Origin: Eucommia ulmoides
Taxonomy: Eukaryota > Streptophyta > Magnoliopsida > Garryales > Eucommiaceae
Direction of reading: 5' to 3'
DNA length: 64,000 bases
NCBI GenBank assembly: GCA_016647705.1
Contig: CM028325.1
Location: 31,538,474-31,602,473 of the forward strand
Shown here in pieces: positions 35,326-46,522 of this stretch. Each line of letters starts with the position of its first letter. Position 1 is the first letter of the stretch. Position numbers and translations under genes: made by a program. The notes beneath the pieces were generated by a model, which was not told the origin of the DNA, did not search any database, and saw only the letters and a program-made list of their open reading frames with translations.

Positions 35326-36706
35326 TAGTAGGGCATGAAATACACCGCTATTTACACTCGCAAGTATACAAGGTCTAAGTTTTAGTATAGTGTGATCATT
35401 AAGATCGGGTTATCGTATCCACAGGGATTGATGTCGCTACTATCAAATACCGTGTTTGTTGTAACCTAACTTTATCTAGGCTAAAAACAAATGTATTTAA
35501 TTAATTAAAACTAATATATCCTAAATTAACTACACTAATATACTAATATGTTTTAGGGTGAATAATTGCCTAGGGATTAACGTGTTTACAAATACGTGTT
35601 CAGTTTCGATTTACTCACGTTTACGGTGTTCAACCTATTTGACAATCTCGGTACGTAAACTCCACCGCCATCTCTCCCGAATATAAGACGGGGGAATACA
35701 TGACTTCGAGTCAATGAAGAAGTCCTCCTCAATGTCTTAACGACCATAGGTCACGTGAGTCTCACCCAGCGTCATTGATTGCACACAATCCAACTCCCGA
35801 CCGGCTCATTGGATCATGCGTTGTATTTATCCTATCGATAATCTCCGTTCTAAAACTCTCTCGCCACCTCTCCCGAGTGTAAGACGAGGGATATAACGCG
35901 AATTCGTGTCAACGAAGAAGTCCCCCTCAACATCTTAATGACCCTAGGTCACATGAGTCTTGTCCCAACGTCATCGATTGTCCACAATTCAAACCTCGAC
36001 CGGGTTATAAAATCGTGGCGTTTGTTTATCCAAATCTAAATCCGGGGTTTGTCAAAATCCCGTATTCTCCATTTATCTAACTAAGCATGATAAACAAACA
36101 ATACGATAAATAAAATCAAACTACAAAGAATAATCACAAACGTAACACCGAAATCATCCAAACAACGTATTTATAAATTTAGTGTTAATCCCTACTACAA
36201 TCCATGTTTAGCTATGGACATAGCTATATTTACAATGAAATAACAAGATAAACATGCTCACATGATCCTAAGATAAAGAAATAAGGAAAAACAATCGAAG
36301 AACTTAGCCTCGTCCGAAGATAAACCTCTAAGAATGCTCAACGATCAATTTGTCGTCTTCTCCACTTCGTGATGTGAGCTTCACCTTGAAAACTCCTAAA
36401 TCTACCCTTAGATATATTCTAAGGGGCTCAAAAATGCAAGAGAGGCCGGAGAAGGGGGAGGAAAGGGCATATGTATAGGCAAAATATCCTAAAAATATCT
36501 TCATGCTGCGCAGAAGGTCACCGCCTAGGCGGAGACTAGGTCGGTTTGGTGACCACCTCAGCGATGAAGACAACGCTGGACGTGAAAAAGCTTATGTTGG
36601 ATTTTTGCCTAGGTAGTAGGATTCACTGCCTAGGAGGTGGGCTGTCAGTAGCCATTTGTCTTTCTCAGCTTCTTCACCGCGGCGGGGCAGTGGTCTGGAC
36701 GCCGCA

Positions 36707-39089
36707 TATAAGACCCTGATTTTTGGTATACGCTCAATTTAAGTTGTATTGTAGCATATTTGAAAATAATGGGGTGGACGGTGCTACTAATTGTGTGATT
36801 TAAAATTTTATGGGTTAATTCGTAATTATTAAAAATCTTAAAATAAAAATTTGGTCTAATTATTATCTTAACAAAATAAAAGGGGAAGATTTATGTAATT
36901 ACAACTAAATTAATATATATATATATATATATATATATAAAGATCAAGGAGAGAGAGAGAGAGGTAAGGTGGTATGGGGGCTTGGTCTCTTTTCTTTATA
37001 TATATAGACTCATACACACACAAACCAAAGAGAAGGGAGAAGGATCGAGAAGCGATCAGAATAATCGAAAGAGAGAGAAGAAGGTTTGGCCGGCGGTGTT
37101 GGGTTTGGAGCGACGGTGCTGTTTTGGCGAGGGTGTGTGTCTGCCGTCGTTGGTGAGTCTGTGTGTGTGTAACGATGTGTATGCTTGTATGTGTATGTGT
37201 TCTGGTCCCATCGTGCGTGTGTCGTCAGTTTGTCACCGGCAATAGTAACGAAGAATGAGAGAGAAGTTCCAATGTGTGGGTGATCCGTCGCCAATAAGTA
37301 GGTGCTCCCTGTTCTCTGTTGTGATTCGGTGTTGTGATTAGTGTGTATGGGTCAGAATGATTGCGTGTATGTGTGTCGTTAATTTTGGGTGGTGGTACTA
37401 TGGTCCAACGGTGGTTGGTCGCGTGGCGTCGCCGGCATAGGTTGTTAAGTATGTGTGTGTGTGTGTGTGTGTGCTGTGTGTGTTGCGGTTTAGTGGTGAG
37501 GGTGGTGGTGATCGTGAGTGTGGGTGTGTGGTTGTGAGGTTTATGCATGTTGTATGTGCGTGTGAGGGCCGTTGGTGGTGGTGGTTGCCAGAGTTAGAGA
37601 AGAGAGAGAAAGAGGGAGGCTGCTGAGAACGTTTATGTGGATTAAGTTTAAATAGTAAACCTTAATGGTGCTAAAACTTGTCGAAATATATTTTTACATA
37701 ACGAAACGTAGGAAATGGAAAAATTAAAGAACATAGGGCTAGCATTGCACGATTAGATTATTTTTTTCTAAAATATTAATTTAGGCCCTGTCACGAATAG
37801 GTTCCCGATTTTCAGAGGATCGGTAGCAGAGTCAGTGGAACTTTCGAGAGCGGATTATCAAGTGAGTGTAATGTCTTCTTGCAAACCTATTTTCATATAT
37901 ATATATATATATATATGATGAAAATGTGTTTACTTAAAATTAGACGATTTTATAAATGATATGGATCAAGCAGGTTTTGGGTGAGTTGGCAAAGTGGATT
38001 TTCATTGAATTATGTTGGTTTTAAAAGAAAGTTGAAAAATGATAAGTTGGATTTGGTGGTTTTAAAGGAGAGTGGAAAAATGCCTAGTTTTCTAAAACAA
38101 AGGTGGAAAAAATGATTTTTGCTGAAATCAGTGGGTATTTTTAAAAGAAAGTGAAAAATATGGTTTTTGAATTAAAACGGTTTTGGAAATAGCGGTTGAT
38201 GATACTGGTTTGACGATGACGTTATTGATTTGACAATGTTGTTGATTGGACTATGCCATAATTTATGTCCTGTCCAGAGGATAGTTCGGCTGGAGGTTGT
38301 TGATATTATGTCATGTCCGGAGGGTAGTCCGGCTGGAGGTTGTTGATATTATGTCCTATCCGGAGGGTAGTCTGGCTGGAGGTTATTGATATTATGTCCT
38401 CCGGAGACGTCCGGTAGGTAATTATCTACGCAGTTAGGTCCGCTAGGAAGGCATATCCTACAGATGGTACGGTACCGTTGCAACTCCCAATCGTGAGGTT
38501 AAACGATCACTATGGCTAGCCAGTGAGTGGTGTGGTGGTGTGATGTTTTGAGATGTGGTGTTTTACTTATATTTGGTGGTTGGTATTATTTTATATTGGA
38601 TGGGTTTGAATGAAACTTATATATATTGATTTATTTTTTACTACTTATATCATGGTGAGATACTTATATTATGATAATTTATACTAGATATGTGATGTTT
38701 ATACACGTTATGCTTGATCCATTTAAATGTTATATTATTTAGAATGTATTATTATTTAAATATTTTTATTAAGAAGACAGAACACTCGCAGGTGGAGCAA
38801 TTTGGAGTCGGTCCCTTACTGGCACTAGGTAGCGTCATGCAATTGAGTCATATGGGAGTTTTGAGATGAGCTGTCAGAGGTGAACCAGTGAGAGGTTCAT
38901 GGGAAATTTATATTCCACTATTATTATATTTGGGGACGGGTGTGTCCCCATATGAGAGATTATGTATATCCTGTGTAGAAGATTGTATAGTTGTTGTATG
39001 CATATTATAAGTTGATTGAATGTTCAGGTGATGTCGTGTTGTCGCCATGCCAGCCCCGGGATGACGGGTGTCCGGGACGGGTCGTGACA
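36707..39089 (+). mobile_element. Tekay/Del-like solo LTR, innermost nest layer
   Basis: Starts TATAAGACCCTG and ends GGGTCGTGACA, related to the LTR at 2495-5180. Flanks CCGCA (36702-36706) and CCGCG (39090-39094) are a target duplication with one difference, and the host LTR sequence continues across. It contains a GT-rich block (37130-37560), three tandem copies of a unit with GTCCGGAGGGTAGTCCGGCTGG-like text at about 38260-38410, and a CACTCGCAGGTGGAGCAATT block near 38784. Confidence 0.75.
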
Positions 39090-39322
39090 CCGCGGTAGTG
39101 GGCTTGTTTCATAATTTTGCCTCTGAGCTTGTTTTTCCACCGTTCTTCGATCGCTTTTGGTTCGATCTCATCATTTTCACTCTAGTTTCTTATCTTTTTG
39201 CCCCACACACCTGATTTATACAAAAAGTAATAAAACTAATTAAAATGTAATAAAATACTATATAAACGCTCGAAAACTAACTTAATTCAGTTTGGAAATA
39301 TGTAGGTATATCACACCTATCA

Positions 39323-40954
39323 CCACCTAATCAAACAAGCTTTATAATCCTTCTTCGAAAGAAGGTATTTTAATGCAGGATGATCAGAATAAACAATGAT
39401 TTTAGAACCAATCAAGTAGGATTGAAACTTGTCTAGAGCAAACACAACAACAAGTAACTCTTTTTTAGTGGTGGAGTAATTCAGTTGTGCATCAATGATA
39501 GTTTTGTTGGCATAATAGATCACATGCGGTAACCTATTCACACGTTGTCTTAAAACAGCACCTATAGTATAATCAAATGAATCACACATGATTTCAAAAG
39601 GGAGGTTCCAATCGGGAGGTCAAATGATCGGAATAGAGGTTAACAAGTGTTTCAGTTTCTCAAATGCTTGAAAACATGAATCATCAAAGACAAAAGGGGT
39701 TTCTTTTGCAAGAAAATTACACAAAGGTCAAGAAACCATACTAAAATCTTTGATGAACCTGCGATAAAAGCTAGCATGACCTAAAAATGACCAAATTTCT
39801 TTCACTGTTCGTGCAAGTGGAAGATTAGAAATTAAGTCAACTTTTGTCTTATCAATCTCAATTCCATTTTTTGAAATAACATGACCTAGAACAATCCCTT
39901 TCTTGACCATGAAATAACATTTTTCCCAATTTAACACAAGATTTTTTTCTTTGCATCTAACCAACACTAATTTCAAATGGTAAAGACACTTATCAAAACT
40001 AAACCCAAACACAGAAAAATCATGCATGAAAATTTTAAGAAAATGCTCTACCATATCAGAGAAAATATTCATCACACATCGTTGAAAAATACCTAGAGCA
40101 TTACATAAGCCAAATGGCATACATCGGTAGATGAAGGTTCCAAGCGGATAGGTGAAAGTGGTTTTTTCTTAATCTTCAGGGGCAATGGAAATTTGGTTAT
40201 AACCGGAGTAACCATCACGAAAACAGAATTAAGAATGACCTGCCAATCTCTCAAGCATTTGATCAAATAAGGGAAGTGGAAAATGATTTTTTCTGATAAT
40301 AGCATTCAGTTTTCTGTAGTCAATACAAACACGCCACCCAGTTTACACTCGGGTAGGAATTAATTCATTTTCATCATTTTAGACTACTGTTATACCAGAT
40401 TTCTTAGGAACCACCTGACCAAGGATGACCCACTCACTATCAGAAATAGGGTAAATGATACCCACATCTAAAAGTTTAAATCACTTCAGCTCTAAAAACT
40501 TCTTTCATGTTTGGATTTAATTGTCTTTGGAACTCACGACTGGTCTTGAATAATCCTCCAAATGAATTATATGCATGCATACTAATAGACTAATACCCTT
40601 AATGTATCCAATTGTCCACCTTATGGCTTCTTTATGATATTTAAAGACATTGATTAGTTTGTCTTCCTGTTCGTTATCGAGATCAAATGCTATGATAACA
40701 AACAAGGTTTTTTATGGTCTTAAAAATGCATATTTCAGTTAATCAAGTAAGGGCTTAAGGTCCAACTGTGGTGACTCAGAATTTGAATGGACAAACTCAG
40801 TGGGTCTAACATGGTCAATTTTGGAATTCCATTCATCAATATCCATTAATGGCGTAGATTCTAACAAAGAATTTACATCACTAACTGAATTTTCAACATC
40901 TATGCTCATGCCAAACTGCATTAAACATTTTTCAAAATGGTCATTTTCATTCAT
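39323..40954 (-). pseudogene. Athila reverse transcriptase / RNase H relic
   Basis: The minus strand reads the pre-RT linker (ESPQLDLKPLL), then KGISLLVCMHIIHLED, then MPFGLCNALGIFQRCVM, FSVFG, CYFMV.KGIVLGHVIS and FLGHASFYRRFIKDFS from the RT palm and thumb, and RNase H text ALDKFQSYLIGSKIIVYSDH with ALKYLL. The order and spacing are those of Athila-type Gypsy pol. It is fossil coding sequence, split from its integrase by the LARD-type insertion. Confidence 0.85.
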
Positions 40955-41139
40955 TTACGGGAAGAAATCGTTGGTAACAGACTCAATCATATTCACTTCA
41001 CATAAATCATCAAGTTCCACACATTTATTAGCAACATTAAATACATTCAATTCAATAGTTATATTTCCAAATGATTACTTCAAGACACAATTACAACAAT
41101 TAATTATTACATTAGAAGTAGCTAATACATTAACAGTAG

Positions 41140-42162
41140 CCGCCATATGAACAGTGCCCCCAACTTGCCAACTTGCACCCCAAGTTGTTTTGGTTTTTCG
41201 CCATTTTACCCCCCATGACTTCTTTTTGAATTCTATAACTATCCTTGAGGTTGGGAAGAAATTCATACACATTTCTTGGAGAAATTTCAAGCTATTTTAG
41301 ACACTAAAGAGTCTTGGGAGGATGTTAATCTTCAATAAGGGTTTGTTTTCTTTTATTACATATTTCTAAATTTTCTTATACTAAGATTAAGGCTGAAACT
41401 ATATGTAATTAATTAAGTTGTTATATTGTGTTGATTCCAAATAATTTGTAATTAATGTTTATGGTTTTTGCTTCAATTAAATAAATAATTTCATCTTTAA
41501 TATCATACATTATTGATTGTTATGAATTATTTAAATGATTGAATTTGTATTGAAAAATAAATAATATCTTTTGATTATATGTTTTTCATTAATTTATATA
41601 CATATAATGCTTAAGAATTATATTTTCAATATAAATAAAAACCAACTTGAGATTTATAAAACTCTAAGAAATGTGTATGAATTTCTCCCAACCTCAAGGA
41701 TATTTATAGAACTCAAAAAGAAGTCTCGGGGGATAAAATGACCAAAAACCAAAACAACTTGGGGGTACTATTCATATGGTGGCTACTGTTCATGCGCCGT
41801 CTTTAACGGTTTTCTTTCGGATCATCGTGGTTTGCTCGTTTTTTATCCGATTCACTCCAATTCAATGCCACTTTGTTCATTTTTTAAAAACCTACTAAAC
41901 ATATAAAATAAATCAATTTTTGATATAGTTAAGGGATCGAACGATTTGTTTCGATTTCTTTGGTTTTGTTTGGTTTTTGTTTGATTTGTTTTGTGGTTTA
42001 TTCGCTTTTAATCCGATTTGCCCATTTTAACACTGCTTTGAAACATTTTCATAAACATACATAAACAAATAAAATAACTATATTTATAATAATTTACATT
42101 ATTCGAATGATTAATAAACCTAAGCTTAAAGGTATAAAATCGCACAAAATGAGATGCGATCA
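41140..42162. repeat. Athila right-end LTR sequence in two orientations
   Basis: Positions 41665-42162 match the left LTR (28273-28815) in direct orientation. Positions 41140-41660 match left-LTR segments (28208-28420 and about 25840-26108) in inverted orientation. The two pieces share a common segment around CCAACCTCAAGGATA, so the region is locally near-palindromic. Confidence 0.7.
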
Positions 42163-43328
42163 GAGATTCATTCGAGAGAGATATTGTGTTATGTTCTTGA
42201 TTTAAAGCGTTGATTATTTTTGTGTCACCGATTTGTGCTATCTTGCGATTCTATTTACATTCTTCAATATTTTCCTAGTGAAATCTTTCCAAATTATTGT
42301 TCTTAATTGTAATTTTATATTATTATTGATTGTTTGGATTAAAGATCGTTAGAAAATCGTTTTCAAATTTAAGAGCACAAAAAAAAATTAAAAATAATTT
42401 TGTGTGTTCATTTGATTAAAATGCTTTAATTTGTGCTACCCACACTTATTTCTAATCAGATATTAATTTGTCTCACATTGTATCTATCACATAGTAAATT
42501 TTGGGACATTAATCGAGTATAACTACATTGAGGTGGTAGAAGCTCCTTGTGGGAAGAAACTCATTATTTTTTATATTTGTGAATTTGAGCGAATTAGACA
42601 CGGTTGGACCAATGTCTAGTCAAGATAGTTAGGTTTCAATCGTTTTCGGTAAAACAATTAGGGTTTGATCTTTTCTTAAGGTATAAAAGGGTTAGGTTAT
42701 CCTTTTCCCTCGAAAAGAATTAGATTTTGATTCTTCCTGAATTGAATTAAGTGAATTGTGAAGGTTTCATCCTTACCTGTGAAAATGATACTTGTGAGAG
42801 TTGTGAGGTTCGATCTTTAGCCTATAAAAGGATTATGTTTGATCTTTAGCCTGTAAAAGGATCAGGTAATAATTCTTCTTGTAATAGAATTAGATTAGTC
42901 TTTACTTTGGTAAAAAGATAAGATTATTCCTTAGCATGTGGAAAAAAAATTGTATGGATTTGGTTCCTACCTGGTAAAGGGATCAAGGGTTTAGTCGTTG
43001 AAAATCTCCGTAGGACTCGGGGGGACTAGATTAAGCAAGGCTAACTTGTTGAACCAAAATATATCTTGGTGTGCTGCTTTATTATTATTATTATCATATT
43101 CTATTTGGGTGTGCACTTAGAATATAAACACTTATCCGTTGCTTTACGAAGATAATAATTAATTTAGGATAAATTGATTATTTGATAATTTAAGTGTGGA
43201 AATATTTAATTGTTTAAATTTTTATAACTACTCAATTCACCCCCTTCTTGGATAGCTCATTGAGTCAACAATTGGCATCAGAGCTGATTTTAGCTCAATA
43301 GACTTAAAATCCTAGCTAAACCGATCAC

Positions 43329-44551
43329 GTGGCACACACCATAGAAAATATTTTTTGTGTATCCTCTATTGAAGGTGATAGATTCGTATATGATAATGTT
43401 ATTTATGATAATGTTCATATTATCATAGACAAAATATTTTCTCTCACACTTCTTTTTGCTAAAGAAAACTCGAGTTTAAAAAGAAAAATTAATTCTTTTG
43501 AAAATGGAAGAAAAAGTGTTCAAAAATCTAAAATACATTCGGATCGCTATTGTGGAACAAAAGAGTTTTTCGATGTCGTTTTTAAAATAAATAATTTTCT
43601 TTCTAAAGCGAATTTTCTTGGAAATGAAAATAGAGTTTTAAAAAATGATTTTAACATGGTTTCCAGTTAAAGTTCAAATCTTGAATTAAATATTGATTTA
43701 TTTAAGAAAAATTTTGAAAAATCAAAATCCAACCTCAAGTCTATTTCAAGAGATTCTGAAAATATTTCATCATCTTTTAAAATAATCTTTGGAAGTGGAT
43801 ATGTTTCATTATCTCATTCTTCATCACAATCCAATGGTTGTAATTTTGATATTGTTAGTAATGATTCATGTTTTACTTCTTGTGCTATCTATGATAATCA
43901 ATCGAAGTTGAGTGTAATTATTGCAATAGGGTTGGGCATTTTAAAGTCTCATGTCTATTCAGGAACCCTAAGTTTATATCTAACAAGAATGGATCCAAAA
44001 TTAAATGGATACCAAAGAGAGTTATGAAAATGTCTTGTACAGAGTTACATAATATCGGTACTGGACCGAAAGGAACAAACAAAGAGGTTATATCAAAGCT
44101 AAAATGGAAAGTCACCAAGAATCCACAAGTAACACGTACAAAGCGAAAAGATGTACCAAAGCCAAGATGTGAAGTTACAAATAAGTCACAAGCGACACGT
44201 GCAAACAAAAAAGATCAAGCGACACGTGCAAACAAAAAGGATTTACCAAAGTCAAGATGGGATATCACCAAGAAGCCACAAGTGACACATATAAATAAAA
44301 ATATCATTGATTCAAATGACAACAATCAAAGTCTTAGAGAATACAGACAAGTCAAGAGAAATTACGCATCCAAATCAATCAGATGTACAAATGAGGTAAA
44401 AAGCAAAGTCATCCCCAAGGATATAAGAGGTACTCCTAAACCTTCGCAGTTTAAGTTCATTAAATTTGTTAAAGAGGGGAGGTGTTCAGTATGTCGATCA
44501 AGTAAGTCAATAATGGTTTCCAAGACATGTATTAAATTATGTGCTCTTTAA
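43329..44551 (+). pseudogene. SIRE gag relic with zinc knuckle
   Basis: Frames downstream of the primer site include a 113-residue segment rich in Asn, Ser and Lys and, near 43911-43965, CNYCNRVGHFKVSC, a CCHC-type zinc knuckle. A basic, Lys/Arg/Thr-rich stretch (44024-44551) follows, with short internal repeats built on ATRANKKD. This fits the nucleocapsid end of a Copia gag. It is fossil and broken. Confidence 0.6.
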
Positions 44552-45194
44552 TTGTCTTAGAATTATTACATGATGATTAGATAAGTTTGTGTGTGCTTGT
44601 GAGATTCGCTAAAATCTATGTTTGAAAATATCTTAAACATGTTATCTATGACTTATTCATCATTGAATTAAGGTGATGTATTAAAATGCATGATATCTTG
44701 ATTTATTTGAAACATTAAGGATAATTAAATAATAAAGAATTATTTAATTGATGCATTTTTTTTATTTGAATTGTTCATGACCTTGATTATATGCTTATAT
44801 GGAATTTTATTGTTAGCTAATACTGATTTATTAATTAAAACTGAGTTATGTGATAGTTATTTTTTGTCTCACATGTTATTAAGAAATATTTGATAAATTC
44901 AGTTTTTTAGCATGATCTTATTTGACCGACATATTGTATAAATTTAAGCTTATATAGTTGGTATCACTTTATGAAATTGTGTTAATCTATTTTTGATACC
45001 ATATACAATGATTTGAATGTACATAACATATCAATCTGTGCTTAATGTTTTAAATTGATATTTTTGTATGTGGATATATTTATAGGCATTAAGTGCCTAG
45101 CTATATGCATGTTATTATTGAGATATGATTCATGTTCTTCTGCGTTGACGATTATATAATTCTGACTCAATCTAAAGGGATGTTTGAAAATGAT
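44552..45194. other. SIRE body, no coding seen
   Basis: AT-rich sequence between the gag-like and RT-like relics, without recognisable protease or integrase. It belongs to the SIRE element at 24511-48871. Confidence 0.5.
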
Positions 45195-46171
45195 ATCGTA
45201 AAATATTGAGTTATTTGAAAATATATGTGGACGATATTATTTTTAGTTCTACTAATGAGAATTTTTGCCAAGAGTTTGTCAGTCGAATTTGAGATGAGTA
45301 TGATGGGAGAGTTTATCTTCTTTCTTGGGTTGCAAATAAAGGAAACTAAAGAAGAGATTTTTATTAGTCAAGCCAAGTACACCAAAGAGTTGTTGAAAAA
45401 GTATGGCTTGAATGGCACTAAAGAGTACAAAACTCACACAGCAACAGCTACAAAAATAGACAAAGACAATATAGGCAAAAACGTAAATGAGAAAATATAT
45501 CGAGGTATGATTGGTAGCTTGTTGTATCTTACTGCTAGTAGACCTGATATAATGTTTAGTGTGTGCTTGTGTGCGAGATTTCAGTCTTGTTCTAAAGAAT
45601 CGCATTTAAATGCGGTTAAGCGAATCTTTCGGTATTTGAAGTAGACAAGTGACCTAGGATTTTGTCATCCTAGGGGGAGTGACTTCAAGTTAACTAGTTA
45701 CTCTGACGCTGATTTTTCTAGATGCAAAGTTGAGCGAAAAAACACAAGCGAGTCATGTCACTTTTTAACACATGTCTTGGTTTCTTGGTCTAGCAAGAAA
45801 CAAAACTCAATTGCCTTATCCACTACTGAGGCTGAGTATATGGAAGTTAGTAATTGTTGTACTCAAATTTTATATATTAAGCAACAATTAAATGATTTGG
45901 AATATGTATGGAGAAAGTCCCTATTTATTGTGATAATAAAAGTATTATATGTTTAAGTAAGAATCCGACACAGCACTCACGAACTAAGCATATAAAGATT
46001 AGATATCATTTTATTCGTGATCATATTCAGAAAAGGGATGTTACCATTGAGTATATTAATATCTCTTATCAGCTTTCCAACATCTTTACCAAACCTTTAG
46101 TGGAAGATCAGTTCATGAAAATTATTCGAGATTTAGGTAAGGCTAGGCATAGTGATGTTTACCTAGAATGA
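45195..46171 (+). pseudogene. Copia reverse transcriptase / RNase H relic
   Basis: Contains FEMSMMGEFIFFLGLQI, KYTKELLKKYG, GMIGSLLYLTASRPDIMFSV, ARFQSCSKESHLNAVKRIFR, ALSTTEAEYME, KHIKIRYHFIRDH and NIFTKPLVEDQF in family order. It is a close relative of the relic at 5561-6439 and is fossil. Confidence 0.85.
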
Positions 46172-46522
46172 TATTTTTCGTCTCTGTCCCCACTTTTTGA
46201 GATGACAAATAGGGAGAATTTATTTGATATTTAAATGAGAAATTTGTTTGACAAAGGGGGAGATCATGGTAATATTGAGATTTAAACGAGTTCGTTGATG
46301 TTTATGAATTTTTTTGTCTAAGCATGCACTGATTAAATATAGATCTATGTTAAATTCTTAACTTGTGCTTTATTGAATATCTATTGAATTATTTGAATTT
46401 ATCTTCATGATTATACTTAAATGAGTAAAATACTCGTCCTCGGATTTAGAGGGAGCGTGGTTATATTTTTTTATTTAAAAGAAAACATCAAATTTAATTG
46501 TCATCATCAAAAATGAGGAGAT

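Larger units (their letters stand above)
31499..39322 (-). mobile_element. Non-autonomous Athila-like LTR element (LARD-type)
   Basis: Inserted between the RNase H and integrase parts of the Athila element; flanks CCACT (31494-31498) and CCACC (39323-39327). The left LTR is 31499-33340 and the right LTR 35326-39322, each about 1.6 kb once later insertions are removed. The 2 kb interior (33341-35325) has a primer site complementary to tRNA-Asp at 35302-35319, a polypurine tract next to the left LTR, the GGGAGGCAACCCAC motif at 34893-34906, and no coding sequence. By eye the LTRs differ at about 12% of 150 positions, nearly all transitions. It is an old fossil, probably mobilised by Athila proteins. 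Confidence 0.8.
25442..42162 (-). mobile_element. Athila-type Gypsy element inside the SIRE 5' LTR
   Basis: The flanks AAGAT (25437-25441) and GAGAT (42163-42167) are a target duplication with one difference, and the SIRE LTR continues across it. The left LTR is 25442-28815 (about 1.27 kb without a later solo LTR) and is bordered by a polypurine tract on the minus strand (GTTTGGGGGTG). Pol relics are at 39323-40954 and 30170-31495, separated by a younger insertion. The right end carries LTR sequence in two opposite orientations. LTR style (ACTCGCAA and cccacaatgattg words) and integrase point to Athila. It is broken and old. Confidence 0.8.

Noticed and set aside
40800-41150. 116-residue plus-strand frame
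   Set aside because: It is the complement of the Athila pre-RT linker, which reads in the expected place on the minus strand.
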